Positions 1-9,700 of a DNA stretch of 35,464 bases are shown here, in pieces. A program made the position numbers and the translations under genes. Each line of letters starts with the position of its first letter. Positions within the stretch are counted from its first letter, which is position 1. Under the pieces are notes generated by a model, which searched no databases, had not been told where the DNA came from, and worked only from the letters and a program-made list of their open reading frames with translations. The stretch is from a virus, in IMG/VR virus record IMGVR_UViG_3300037189_015808, positions 1-35,464 of that record. One strand, 5' to 3'.

Positions 1-1
1 A

Positions 2-175
2 GACGTACACAGCCGCATGATGAGCGACCGCACCCTCGGCGGGCTTGCGCATGACGTGCAGCCCGATGGTTGGGCGCCGCAGTACGAGGCGGCCGATGCA
101 ACCGCCGGATGGATCGGGCAGCGCTTCCTGATCCGCTACCGGACACGTGACAACGCAATCAACGCCGCTCCATAG
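2..175 (+). CDS. C-terminal end of a probable tail terminator / head-tail completion protein (partial)
   Basis: Open from the left edge, so the start is outside the window; 57 codons remain, ending in TAG. The residues include a GWIGQRFLIRYRTRD stretch. Short proteins that cap the tail tube at the neck often end this way in siphoviruses, and in that group the terminator gene sits directly before the tail tube gene, as here. The assignment is therefore from position and general resemblance, not from a diagnostic motif. It could equally be another neck or completion protein. The stop lies inside a 16-bp element that recurs at two later tail-gene junctions. Confidence 0.45.
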   Translation, partial: DVHSRMMSDRTLGGLAHDVQPDGWAPQYEAADATAGWIGQRFLIRYRTRDNAINAAP

Positions 176-183
176 CCTGAGGG
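168..183 (+). repeat. Tail-gene junction element, copy 1
   Basis: The 16 bases CTCCATAGCCTGAGGG cover the end of the partial first gene (its TAG stop lies inside). They lie about 36 nt upstream of the next ATG (205). The identical 16-mer occurs at 12226-12241, and 12 of its bases occur at 2336-2347. Function unknown. Confidence 0.6.
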
Positions 184-204
184 TACGGAAGCTCACCCCT
201 AACT

Positions 205-348
205 ATGGCGGCCGATCAACATTATGAGCACCACGGCCTGTCTGGCGAGTTCGTGATGCTCCCCAGTGGCCAGATGGTGCCCGCTGCTGAGGCGCCCAAG
301 CCTGAGCCCGTCAAGCCCGCTCAACCCGCGCCGAAGGCCAAGGACTGA
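205..348 (+). CDS. Small Pro/Ala/Lys-tailed phage protein, unknown function
   Basis: A 47-residue ORF starting MAADQHYEHHGLSGEFVMLP and ending in a low-complexity tail rich in Pro, Ala and Lys (roughly residues 27-47). It starts about 24 nt after the repeated junction element, and its TGA overlaps the ATG of the tail tube gene by one base (348), so translation is probably coupled. Small proteins in this slot between tail terminator and tube are common in siphoviruses, but no family was recognised. Its disordered tail could be a virion decoration or an assembly peptide; that is a guess. Confidence 0.55.
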   Translation: MAADQHYEHHGLSGEFVMLPSGQMVPAAEAPKPEPVKPAQPAPKAKD

Positions 349-1541
349 TGACAGCTCTCCTGATTCGCAACAGCTTCGCGCTGGTGAAGGCCGAAACCAG
401 TTACGGCACCCTGGCCAGCTCGATCGCCAATACGGACGCGGTGAAGATCGTGTCGCTGGAGATCAACCCGATCACCGGTACCCGCGTGGAGCGGGCCCTG
501 ATTAAGGGTTTCCTCGGCGCCGACCGCCAGCCGCTGACCAATGAGCACGTGGCGGTAACAATCACGTTCGAGTGGGGCGGTTCTGGCGTTGCCGCCACTG
601 CACCCCGGTTTACACCCCTGCTGCAGGCGGCCGGTATGAACGTATCGGCAATGGCCGAACTGACCGGCACTGCCACCGCAGGCGGCGCCAACACCCTCAC
701 CCTGGCAGACCTGGGCGGCAGCAACCCCGCAACCGATGCCTACCTGGGCCTGCCAATCGAGATCACCAGCGGCGCCAATGCTGGCCATAAGGGCGTGATC
801 GTGGCGCACGACGGCGCCAGCCGGCAGGTGACGGTGGTTCCTTCAACGGCGACATTCACTGGTGGCGCAGTGGGCTACAAGATCCCCGCACTGTCCCTGC
901 TGCAGCCGATCAGCACTTTTGGCAACGGCAGCAGCTGCACCATCGTGGCGGTAAAAGACGGCACCAACGTTCACCGGATCGATGGATTCCGCGGCAGCCC
1001 GGCCCTCAACAGCACTCTGAACGGTTACGGCACGTTCACCATTACCGGCGTCGGCCGTTATACCACCCCCACTGCCAGGAGCGCTGAAGGATTCATCTAC
1101 AGCAATCAAGCCGAGCCGGTGCCTGTTACCCCGACCCACACCAAAGCGCTGAGGTTCCAGGGCTTCAATCCCTGCTCTGAAGGGTTCACGTTCGACTGGG
1201 GCCTGTCGACCGTGTTCCGCTCACTGATCGGCTGCGAGCCTCAATCCCGCATCACCGACCGCCCCAACCCGAACGGCACGATCACGATCGAAAACCCGTC
1301 TGTGTCGGCGAAGAACTTCTTCACCGCTGCGGCTGACAACAGCGGCGCGAGCGATGGCCCGTTCGTTGTGCAACAGGGCACGACGGCTACCGAAAGCTCC
1401 ATTTTCTTCTGCCCCAAAGTAGCGATCAGCGGCGACCTCTCGTTCTCTGATTCTGACGGGATCAGCATGTTGCAGACCCCGTTCACCGCGCTGCCCAAGT
1501 CCGCAGCTGGCAACGACGAAACTCGCCTCGTTTTCTTCTAA
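348..1541 (+). CDS. Major tail tube protein
   Basis: 397 residues. It probably polymerises into the hollow tail tube. The first 90 residues resemble siphovirus tube proteins: an N-terminal strand (LLIRNSFALVKAETSYGTLA), then alternating strands with a conserved arrangement around TGTRVERALIKGFLGA and VTITFEWGG. The size is at the upper end for tube proteins, consistent with an added Ig-like or decoration domain in the middle (about residues 100-200, rich in Gly/Ala/Thr). The position before the gpG/gpGT pair and the tape measure is the standard siphovirus order (tube, chaperones, tape measure), which is the main support. The ATG overlaps the preceding stop. Confidence 0.75.
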   Translation: MTALLIRNSFALVKAETSYGTLASSIANTDAVKIVSLEINPITGTRVERALIKGFLGADRQPLTNEHVAVTITFEWGGSGVAATAPRFTPLLQAAGMNVSAMAELTGTATAGGANTLTLADLGGSNPATDAYLGLPIEITSGANAGHKGVIVAHDGASRQVTVVPSTATFTGGAVGYKIPALSLLQPISTFGNGSSCTIVAVKDGTNVHRIDGFRGSPALNSTLNGYGTFTITGVGRYTTPTARSAEGFIYSNQAEPVPVTPTHTKALRFQGFNPCSEGFTFDWGLSTVFRSLIGCEPQSRITDRPNPNGTITIENPSVSAKNFFTAAADNSGASDGPFVVQQGTTATESSIFFCPKVAISGDLSFSDSDGISMLQTPFTALPKSAAGNDETRLVFF

Positions 1542-1547
1542 TTCGCC

Positions 1548-2009
1548 ATGTTTCACCTGTATCAGCCGGACCACACCGAGTGGCCGGTAAGTGTTGACCT
1601 GCCGTCTAAATCAGGCGTAAAGAAGGCCTACGCCTTCACTGCGCATTTTCGGATGCTCGACCAGGAAGAGTGCGATGAGCTGAACGAACAGCACAACGCG
1701 CTGGTGGTGGCCACAGTCAAGCGCTACGAGGCGCTGAAGAACTACCGGGGCAGCTCCGACCTGGAGCCCGTCACCGAGCCGCTCCCCTGCACCTACCAGG
1801 ATCTGGCGGCCGAGGTGCTCTGTGGCTGGGGTGATGAGGTGGTGGGTGAGGATGATGAGCCGCTGGAGTTCACGCCAGCCACCAAAGCCAGGATGCTGCA
1901 GATGCAAGGCGCCGCGTCGGCGATCTTCAACGCCTGGACCGAAAGCGTCGGCCGGCCTACTGAGAAGTCCGCAGCGAAGGCTGGAGGCTTCCGAGCAAAA
2001 AACTCATAG
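1548..2009 (+). CDS. Tail assembly chaperone, gpG-like (unshifted product)
   Basis: 153 residues, starting six bases after the tube gene. In siphoviruses the gene between tube and tape measure encodes a soluble chaperone (lambda gpG) that coats the tape measure protein during tail assembly and is absent from the virion. This ORF has the right place and size, is acidic in its middle (about residues 95-112), and ends at TAG 2007-2009 directly after an A AAA AAC heptamer in the correct phase. The longer frameshifted product is listed separately. No sequence motif identifies gpG proteins; the call rests on synteny and the slip site. Confidence 0.8.
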   Translation: MFHLYQPDHTEWPVSVDLPSKSGVKKAYAFTAHFRMLDQEECDELNEQHNALVVATVKRYEALKNYRGSSDLEPVTEPLPCTYQDLAAEVLCGWGDEVVGEDDEPLEFTPATKARMLQMQGAASAIFNAWTESVGRPTEKSAAKAGGFRAKNS

Positions 2010-2347
2010 ACGCGGCGCTGTTCCTCGCTGGCGCCGCGAAGGGTGATGCTGACGACGGCAAGGATGCGGCCGATGCTGCAGCCGTGTTCGGCCTGGAGGT
2101 GCCCGAGGTAGAGCAGCGGCCGAAGACGTTCGGGATCCTGCCGGAAAACTGCGAAGCGCTGGCGTGGTTCCTGAAGATGCAGACCCAGTGGCGGGTGGGC
2201 ATGGCTGGCCCCGTGGGCCTCGATTACGGGGTGTTCATCCAATGCGCCAGGGATGAGGGCGTGAAGCGCTCCGATCGGGTGTGGTTGCTGAAGGATCTGC
2301 GGCTGCTGGAGCGGGAGTATTTGGGTGCGGTGAGATCCATAGCCTGA
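1548..2347 (+). CDS. gpGT-like tail assembly chaperone produced by -1 frameshift
   Basis: Decoding 1548-2003 in the first frame, slipping one base back and continuing 2003-2344 gives about 266 residues: the gpG-like part plus a 114-residue T-like extension starting LIDAALFLAG. The extension contains QTQWRVGMAGPVGLDYGVF, the signature I associate with the phage DUF1799 family found in exactly this slot. The downstream frame has no ATG in its first 80 bases, so independent initiation would need the GTG at 2084 and would drop the first third. Fusion by frameshift is the better reading. In lambda the T domain links the chaperone-coated tape measure to tube subunits; the same role is inferred here. 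Its end lies in copy 2 of the junction element. Confidence 0.85.
1997..2003 (+). promoter_or_regulatory. -1 programmed ribosomal frameshift slippery site (A AAA AAC)
   Basis: The zero-frame codons are GCA-AAA-AAC, giving the canonical X XXY YYZ heptamer A AAA AAC, two codons before the zero-frame TAG. After a -1 slip, reading continues from 2003 without a stop to 2347. Simultaneous slippage at this type of heptamer is the established mechanism for making gpGT-type tail chaperones. Confidence 0.85.
2336..2347 (+). repeat. Tail-gene junction element, copy 2 (12-bp core)
   Basis: TCCATAGCCTGA, shared with 169-180 and 12227-12238. Here the reading frame differs: the stop is the TGA of the element, whereas copies 1 and 3 use the TAG. 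The tape measure ATG follows 38 nt after the start of the core. Confidence 0.6.
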
Positions 2348-2373
2348 CCCTAGGACTGGCGATCGGATAACAC

Positions 2374-5300
2374 ATGAGCCGCATGAGCCTGGACACCGCC
2401 ATTCGGCTGTCAGCCGAGGTGAAGGGCGGCGGGAATATCGATCGGGTGAAAAGGTGGCTGCAGGATCTGGGCAAGGCTGCGCAGGTAACCAAGCAGCAGA
2501 AAACAGCGCTGCGCACCGCAACGCTGCAGCTCGCCCGCGCAAATGACGGCACCATTGCCGGGATCAGAACCAGCGTTGCGGCATTGCGCGGGCTGCAGGA
2601 ACAGGCCCGGATCGGCGGCCGGGAGTTTCAGAAGTACGGGGCTGAGATTCAGCGGCTGGAGGGCAAGCTGCGGGGCTTGGATGGCACGGCGAAGGCTGCT
2701 GGCCGTGGCCTGTCCCTCCCTGCAACCCTCCTTGCTGGCGCTGCAGGTGGCGTTGGAGCCGCCGTAGCAATGCAGGCTGCCAACGCAGGCAGAAGCATGG
2801 TGGACGTTGGCTTAGATGCTGAATTGGCCGCAGTCAGGCTGCGCGCGCTTACGAGTGAGTTCGGAGAATACCAAAAAGCACAAGAGGCTACAGCAAGAAT
2901 TGCAAATACTTTAAGAATTAGCAATATTGAAGCCCAGGATAGCTTTGCAAGTCTGTATGCGTCGCTAAGGCCAACTGGCGTAACGCTGGATGAGATCGAA
3001 AAGGCTTTTATAGGCTTTTCCGCAGCAGTAAGGAATAGCGGCGCAACAGCGCAAGAATCAAGCGCTGCACTTATTCAGCTGAAGCAATCTCTAGCGTCTG
3101 GAGTGCTTCAAGGTGAAGAACTGCGGTCAATTCGAGAGCAGGCGCCACTGGTTGCGCAGGCGATTGCCGCTGAAATGGGAGTAACGATAGGATCGCTAAA
3201 GGACTTGGCAGCCGAAGGTAGGATTACAACTGATATTGTTCTAAGAGCACTAAATAAGCTAAATGATACCCAACTGGGCAAGCTAAACGAGCAATTTGAC
3301 ACAGGAAGGCAGGCAATAAAAGATTTTAACGTCGCAGCGCAGGAGCTGGGGATAACACTTGCAAAAGTGTTCGGCCCCACAGCGGTTAGCCTGCTTAGAG
3401 GTTTTACGGATGCAGTAAAAGAAATAAATGCAGCAGCAACTGCATTTAGGAGCCCAACTGCTTACACCGCGCAACAGGTCTTAACCGCCGGAGTGCGGCC
3501 CAAGACGGCAATGAGCCAAGCTGTATTCAATCAAGGTGCAAATGAGTTATTTAAAGGCACCAGTGGAGCGGGAGGCGTCGGAATAACTGGGCTAAGAAGG
3601 GAAGCCGAAGAGCTTGCAAAGATTCGCAGGCAGCCGGTTGACGATGTATTGTTTCAGTTAATGCAGAATCGCTTAAATAGAGTTTCAAGCCAAAATCAGC
3701 CAAGCACTTCTGTTGCTCAGCAGCAAGCCATAGACGCTGCTGCCGCTCAGCGTGCCGCTTCTGCTGCATCGCTTGGATCAGGTGATGCCGCCAAAGCCGC
3801 CGAAAAAGCCGCCAAAGCCGCCGAAGATGCCGGCCGCAAATACGAAGCCGAGCAAATTCGTATGCAGGCCCGCCTTGCAGAAAATCAGCTGCAGACAAAC
3901 GAAGGACTGCAGCGCAATGCAATCGAGCTGGATAATCAGCGATATGAAAACAGCAAAGACTTAGCATTAAAACAGTTTGAATTTACTCAAACTATCCAAT
4001 CAAGGGCGCTCAACCTCTGGAGTGAGGGTCTGATGGGCCCAGCTCGGGCAGCGGCCAAAATGCTCACTGAATTCATGATGGGATTCAGCGAGGGCACCTC
4101 ACGGGTGGCAGAAGCTCAGCGAACCGTGAACGATGCACGCCGCGCACTGCAGCAGGCCGAAACCGTCCACAAGCAAACCTTGGCGAACATGACCGAGCGC
4201 CAGCGGATTGACGTGCTGGACAACAGAGCGCAGGTGATGGGAAGCGCAGGGGGTGGTGCAACGGGCCGGCAAACCCTGATGGGCGTCCCCGGCATCATTG
4301 AATACCTGACTGGCGACAAAAGTTCACCGGGCTACAGGGCTGATCATGGCGGCGCCAATTATCACGAACACATTGCCTTTGCCAGCAGAGCAATCAGGGA
4401 CGACGTTGTCAAAATGCTTCGCCAAAACGGGATTCAGGTTGGCTCGCTGGACCGGCCGGGAGACCGCGGCTATCACGGCAGCGGACAGGCGCTTGACGTG
4501 CCGGCGTCCCAAGTACCAGTCGGCCAAGAAGATGCCCTCGCCAGGCGTGTTCGCGCTTTGGTGTCGGCCCATCTTGGCGGCGCAACCGGCGCCCCACTGC
4601 CAATGTCACAACGGCTACTCCCTGGCGCCGACATGCCAGCGTTTCAACCGCTGGCCCCCGGCGCCAACGCGGCCCTTGTGCGGGACGTGAAGGGAGAGGG
4701 CGACATTGCCCAGGCCCGCGAGCGATTGAAGCAGGCCGAAAAAGAGTTGGCATTGATCAAAGATCAAACTGGCGAACTGCGCAAATTTGATAGAATAGAA
4801 TTTACGCAGAAGCTAACTCAAGGGCTGATTGATCAGAACCAAGAACTGGAAAACAACGCAAAGGAGCTGCAGCTGCGCAACCGCCTAACCATGGAAGGCG
4901 TAAGCAGCAATGTTATTGAAGCCGAGCTACAAAAGGCCAAGATCTATCAAGATCAGGCACTTGTAATTGCTGGGCTGAAAGAAGGCATTGATGCAATCAA
5001 AGACTCCGAAGACAAGGCGGCGGCCCTTGCAGCCTTGGAGAAAATGAATGGCCTATATGCGAGACAAATTGAACTAATCGATCAAGCAGTTGCAGCACAA
5101 TTAGACCAGCCGGCGGCCATTGCATTGCAGATCGGCCAACTTAAAGCCGATCTGGCTGAAATGGTCAGCATTTCTACGCTGGCGGGCCGCATCGCCGATG
5201 GCATTGGCAGCGCGTTCGGCAATGCGTTCCAAGAGCTAATCACCGGCGCTGCCAGTGCGCGAGAGGTGCTGGCCGGATTCTTCCAAGACGTGGCCCAGAA

Positions 5301-5913
5301 CTTCGCGCAGATGGCTGCCGAGATCATCGCCGAACAGATGACGATGATCGTGCTGCAGACCATCCTTAAGGCGCTTGGGGCGGTGGCGGGTGCTGCGCCT
5401 AGCACACCTGGAGCCCCGTCCGCTGGCATCTTTGCCGTACCGGAGCTGGCCCCCCGCGCCCTAGGCGGCTCCACGGCCAGCGGCCGACCGTACAAAGTCG
5501 GCGAAAACGGCCCCGAACTGTTCGTCCCCTACCAAGCCGGCACCATCATCCCAGCTGAGGCCACCGAAGCGCTCCAGTCGATCAACAGCGCCAGCCTGCG
5601 CGGCCTGTCCGTGCCATTCCAGGCCAGTTCTTCCACCAGCGACCTTTCGGTGCCGTTCCAGCGCGGCATGGAGGGGCTGAGCGTGCCATTCCAGCGCGGC
5701 GGCATCGACGGCGGCATGGGCGCTGCTGGTATGGGTGGGGGCAGTGGTGATGGCCTTATCCGATTCGAGACCGTGCGGATCGGCGAGCTCGATTTCGTCA
5801 CCCAAGATGAGGCACAACGGATCGGCCGCGAGTCTGCCAAGCAAGGCGCTGCGCTGGCGCACAAACGGAATGTAAACAACGTCACCATCAGGCGCCAGGC
5901 GGGATTTAGCTAA
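2374..5913 (+). CDS. Tape measure protein with embedded M15-peptidase-like motif
   Basis: 1179 residues. It sets tail length and is ejected ahead of the DNA. Residues 1-110 are helical; 112-137 are hydrophobic; about 205-295 match the tape-measure N-terminal domain (QSLASGVLQGEELRSI, EQAPLVAQAIAAEMGV, LKDLAAEGRIT). Long Ala/Lys/Glu/Gln coiled coils follow. Around 690-710 lies GYHGSGQALDV, with H701 and D708 spaced as in the HxxGxAxD zinc motif of M15 (VanY/VanX-type) peptidases, preceded by a small globular region from about 635. This suggests a murein-cutting module for DNA entry. The C-terminus has GENGPELFVP (about 1043-1052), typical of tape measures, then three or four LSVPFQ repeats (about 1078-1110). 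At about 0.15 nm per residue the tail would be near 175 nm, if the whole chain spans the tube. Part of the gene (about 2860-4020) is visibly richer in A/T than its flanks. Its stop overlaps the next ATG. Confidence 0.93.
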   Translation: MSRMSLDTAIRLSAEVKGGGNIDRVKRWLQDLGKAAQVTKQQKTALRTATLQLARANDGTIAGIRTSVAALRGLQEQARIGGREFQKYGAEIQRLEGKLRGLDGTAKAAGRGLSLPATLLAGAAGGVGAAVAMQAANAGRSMVDVGLDAELAAVRLRALTSEFGEYQKAQEATARIANTLRISNIEAQDSFASLYASLRPTGVTLDEIEKAFIGFSAAVRNSGATAQESSAALIQLKQSLASGVLQGEELRSIREQAPLVAQAIAAEMGVTIGSLKDLAAEGRITTDIVLRALNKLNDTQLGKLNEQFDTGRQAIKDFNVAAQELGITLAKVFGPTAVSLLRGFTDAVKEINAAATAFRSPTAYTAQQVLTAGVRPKTAMSQAVFNQGANELFKGTSGAGGVGITGLRREAEELAKIRRQPVDDVLFQLMQNRLNRVSSQNQPSTSVAQQQAIDAAAAQRAASAASLGSGDAAKAAEKAAKAAEDAGRKYEAEQIRMQARLAENQLQTNEGLQRNAIELDNQRYENSKDLALKQFEFTQTIQSRALNLWSEGLMGPARAAAKMLTEFMMGFSEGTSRVAEAQRTVNDARRALQQAETVHKQTLANMTERQRIDVLDNRAQVMGSAGGGATGRQTLMGVPGIIEYLTGDKSSPGYRADHGGANYHEHIAFASRAIRDDVVKMLRQNGIQVGSLDRPGDRGYHGSGQALDVPASQVPVGQEDALARRVRALVSAHLGGATGAPLPMSQRLLPGADMPAFQPLAPGANAALVRDVKGEGDIAQARERLKQAEKELALIKDQTGELRKFDRIEFTQKLTQGLIDQNQELENNAKELQLRNRLTMEGVSSNVIEAELQKAKIYQDQALVIAGLKEGIDAIKDSEDKAAALAALEKMNGLYARQIELIDQAVAAQLDQPAAIALQIGQLKADLAEMVSISTLAGRIADGIGSAFGNAFQELITGAASAREVLAGFFQDVAQNFAQMAAEIIAEQMTMIVLQTILKALGAVAGAAPSTPGAPSAGIFAVPELAPRALGGSTASGRPYKVGENGPELFVPYQAGTIIPAEATEALQSINSASLRGLSVPFQASSSTSDLSVPFQRGMEGLSVPFQRGGIDGGMGAAGMGGGSGDGLIRFETVRIGELDFVTQDEAQRIGRESAKQGAALAHKRNVNNVTIRRQAGFS

Positions 5914-6380
5914 TGGAAATCTGCAACTTCCTACGGTTCAAGCGCCGCAATGGAACCTACACCGATTGGCTGGCCCAGAACTATTTCATCGGCCAGACCA
6001 TCACGCACAACGGGCAGAGCTACCCCTACCTTCCCGTTGCCGTGGCAACCAACTCATCGACCCGTGGCGGTGATCGATCCGAGGCTGTGATCGCGGCGGC
6101 AACATCAGCCCTGACCCTGAACGTGTTTGCCGAGGCCAGCCAGAGCGAATGGCTGCTGGAGGTGCGATCCGTCAAGGTGAATCGCGCTGATCAGTCTTTC
6201 GGCTCGCTGCTGACGGTCGAGTACTGGGCAACGCGGCAGGTGCAGGGCGACACCAATGAGCCCATTGTGAAGCTGCAGCTCGCCAGCCCGCTCGATGCCG
6301 TCAACTCACCAGGCGGCAGGATGCTCAGCCAGGTGTTGGTGGGAGCGCTGCCGACTTCTGGGAATCTGACGCTGCAATGA
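5913..6380 (+). CDS. Tail-tip protein in the gpM/gpL position
   Basis: 155 residues, starting on the last base of the tape measure stop. The end of the protein (VKLQLASPLDAV, then PGGRMLSQVLVGALP) resembles the part of gpL-type minor tail proteins where a strand rich in SPLDA precedes the C-terminal domain. The cysteine-rich iron-sulphur region of lambda gpL is not present. The middle has NVFAEASQSEWLLEVRSV, a plausible beta-rich tail-hub fold. By position between the tape measure and the host-specificity protein it should be part of the tail-tip baseplate that links tube and tip. It is coupled to the next gene by a 4-nt overlap (6377-6380). Family assignment is tentative. Confidence 0.6.
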   Translation: MEICNFLRFKRRNGTYTDWLAQNYFIGQTITHNGQSYPYLPVAVATNSSTRGGDRSEAVIAAATSALTLNVFAEASQSEWLLEVRSVKVNRADQSFGSLLTVEYWATRQVQGDTNEPIVKLQLASPLDAVNSPGGRMLSQVLVGALPTSGNLTLQ

Positions 6381-6778
6381 CCTGCAACTGGCCGGCATGG
6401 GTGAGCGCCAAGCTGCCGCACGTGATCGGCGCTGACCCTGACGACGGCGAGGGTATCTGCTGCTTGGTGATGTGCGCCAAGGTCCGCCGATCCGCTGGCT
6501 TGGCTATGCCTGATCTGGACCCGCAGTGGTTTGCCATGGCAGCCACCGGGCAGTGGGATCAGCTGCAGCGGGAGTGGAGGCGTTTAATGGTTCCCCACAG
6601 ACTGGAACCGTACGCGCTGGTGCTCCGCCGCCACCAGCTTGGCCTAGGCGTTTCCGTGGTGATTGATGACGGCCTGTTGATTGCGGATCACCGCCGCGGG
6701 GCGCAGTGGCTGCCGATGGATGTAGCCGCCCAGCTGATGCCCCTCGAATACTGGAGGCCCCGCGATGCTGCCATCTGA
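6377..6778 (+). CDS. Tail-tip protein in the gpK position, possible degenerate NlpC/P60-like
   Basis: 133 residues. In many siphoviruses and gene transfer agents a small NlpC/P60 cysteine peptidase stands directly before the tip attachment protein. This protein sits there and has GICCLVMCAKV (C28, C29, C33), which resembles the nucleophile region of that fold. The later LGVSVVIDDGLLIADHRRGAQWLP resembles the strand pair and C-terminal segment of the fold, but the usual catalytic His in a GHVGI-type strand is missing; H in ADHRRG might substitute. It may be an inactive structural relative. Start ATG overlaps the previous stop, and the end overlaps the next gene by 14 nt. No signal peptide. Confidence 0.5.
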   Translation: MTCNWPAWVSAKLPHVIGADPDDGEGICCLVMCAKVRRSAGLAMPDLDPQWFAMAATGQWDQLQREWRRLMVPHRLEPYALVLRRHQLGLGVSVVIDDGLLIADHRRGAQWLPMDVAAQLMPLEYWRPRDAAI

Positions 6779-9700
6779 TCGCTATCTGGCGAGCCTGCTG
6801 GGGCTGAGCGATGAGCAATATGAGTTCTGGCGCGATGAGCTCAGCAAGCGGGCAGCAGAGGCCCCCAGGCCCGCAGCGGTTGCTGGCGTTGAACTGACTG
6901 TCGTCCAGATTGTCTCGCTGGTCTTGGCCGCCGTGAGCATCGGCGTGCAGGTGATCAGCCTGCTGCTGGCACCCACCGCAGCGCGGCGCAGCGGATCCCT
7001 GTCGCAACGGGCGCTACTGGGCCAGGGGCAGACCAACCTGCAGGCGTTGTCCCCCCGCAGCGGGTTTGACGCGGTGCAGGAGGTGGCGAGCATCGGCGAG
7101 CCCATCCCGGTGATCTACGCCAACCGGGAGACCATTGGCGGCGTCACCTATGGCGGCGTAAGGGTGAACACCACGCTGCTGTGGTCACAGATCTGGAGCC
7201 TCGGTGGATCGCAGATGCTCCGGGCCGTGTTCATGGTTGGTGAAGGTCCGATGGCCAGTATCGACCCGCTGGGGTTTGCCATCGGGGACAACAGCATCGG
7301 CACGTACGACCTGGGCAGCAGCGGAGCGAACAACAGCAGCGCCAGGATCACGATCTACCATCGGCCAGATGGTGGCCGGATCACGGAGGCCGATCGCGTA
7401 GCAGGCCGCACCGGCGCCAACGATCCCGGCAGCGCTGGCAGCACTGACGTGTTCCAGGCCCGTGGCGTTGGCGGGACCTATGCCGCAGTGTTCAGCGCTG
7501 CCGGCAAGCCTTCAACCAGTACCACCTTCGGGCTGTATCAGTTGATAGGCAACAACCTGGGCATGAAGCTCAACCCGGTGCTCAGGCCACAGGTAACGGC
7601 TCGCCTCAAGCCACGCGGCAGCAGCGGAAACAATGACGTGGTGTGCGACGTGGACCAGACCGTAGTTGTGCAACGCCAAAAAGAGGCGGCGTTTTTTTCT
7701 AGCCGTTCTGGCGTTGTATCCGGGTCATTTGCGCTTGGCAATTCGTTTAAGTACCGACTAGACCGCAGCAGCGACTACGAGACGGTATTCCAGTCAGCAG
7801 CAGAGGGCGGCACTTGGGTTTCATCGTTCGCCTTGCAGTCAAGCCCCAAGATCTACGAAGCTGGCACTGAAACAAGGATTACAGGGTTTGATTTTCCGGC
7901 GCGGATGACCGTCAGCAGCGTCACGCTTGGCACTGATCAGGTCCAAGTTACAGCGACATTCGATTCAGCAACGGTACGGACCAAGCTGATTGCCGATAAT
8001 GCCGCCAATGGTCAGTATGCGATTTCGTATTGGATCAGAGTCGCCAATGATAACCAGACCATTGAAAGTAAGTTTGACATTACGATCACGATACAAGGCG
8101 GCCAGATCACATTCGAGGGTGACGTTGACGAAGACTCCGGCCCCGTCGAACTGCTGACCAGCCCGTTGCGCGTGCGGTCATTGATTGTGTTTCCCGTGGA
8201 GGAACTTGACGCGCACTCGGAAACTGCTGCCGATATTGCCTCAACTATCGCAGGCCGGCAGAAGGGGTGGGATGATGGCTTGGTTGTCGGCGACCTATAC
8301 AAATGCGGTTCTGCACTGGCAATATGTACGAATCGCGATCCTGACGACCAGATTTTTGTCAGCGACTCAGAGGATGGTGCTGGCGGAACCGGTATAACGA
8401 TCGACGCTGATTTTGAGGTTGTACGAGCTGGCACTGCTGCAACGGCGACCAGCATCGTCATCCGAACAAATGGCACCGTAGCAACCGCAAGGCAGACCGC
8501 AACATCTGGGCCGCACCTATTGCGGTGCGCACTGGGCCATGTTGCAACTACCAGCGAGTGCAGAATCGCTGAAGTCGGGCTACGGTCTACCCTCGGTGTT
8601 CGTGTTGGCGGGCTGTGCAATTTTCGCGATACGTTGACGCTAGAGGATATTGACGGCAGGGCGTGCCTATTCCGTGAAGGCGACAACGTAAAACGTGGCA
8701 AGCGGTTAAATGTTGACTCGTACCAATCTGCACCAGTATCAACTACTGAAGAACGCTATTCGTTCTTCAGGGTATCGTTTCGCGAGTTTGGCGATGGCGC
8801 TTTTACCCAGTTAGCGCCGTGTTTCGGCGTGCGTGGCAGCACCGACCGGCCGACGTTTAACTATTTGAGCCTGCAAATGCCATCGCTAAAGCGGTGGGAG
8901 TTCAGGTTCGAGCCATTGTCTGGCTGGGAGATCCGCAGCTCAACCGCAACTGGCGATCTGGTGATTCTCGACGCCAAGCTGTCATCCGTCGTTACCGGCA
9001 CCTCTAGCAGCGTTGTGTGGCGAGCCAATGGCGAGACAGTGACCCGCTCGCGCTCTACGTTCACGATCACGGCAGCGCGGCGTGATGACATTGGAATGCC
9101 GCAGGTGGATGACAATAGCTATCTAGATGCGTGGGGCAAGTTAGCAGAGGCATTTGTTTACGAAGAGGCCCAGTCATCGGCCAGCAACGGGCCAGAGCAT
9201 GAAATTGTCTACGTTAACGAGATCAGAGAAAACACAGTAACCCCGCAGTACACAGGCATCAGCCTGGTGGGCGCCAATGTCAAATCTGCTTTTGAGTTTC
9301 GGCAGTTCAGCCAGTTGTCGGTGTATGTGACGGGTGGCGTTAGAGTTCGCAGACTGCTGAATAGCTTAACCGAAGGCCCATCACATCTTGGGCCTGATCT
9401 TGCATTAGACAGGCTGACCAATGCAAAGTATGGACCCAATAGCGTCAGCGATGATCTGATCAAACTAAGCAATTTTCAGGCTGCAGCGCAGTGGTGCTAC
9501 GACCGCAAATACTTCTTCGATGGTGGTGTTGTCATCAGCGATGAGCCGCCCCGGCAGTGGATCGCAGACATGGCCGGCGCAATGCTGCTGGACTTCCGCG
9601 AGGTGAACGGGCAATACGACTTGGTGCCGTTCATCACATTTGGCGCGGTCACCCACAAGGCCCTGTTCACCGCCGGGAACATCGCTGAGGGCAGCTTTCA

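Noticed and set aside
2084-2347. Independent gene starting at GTG 2084
   Set aside because: The frame is open back to the slippery site and continues as a T domain; separate initiation would lose its first part.
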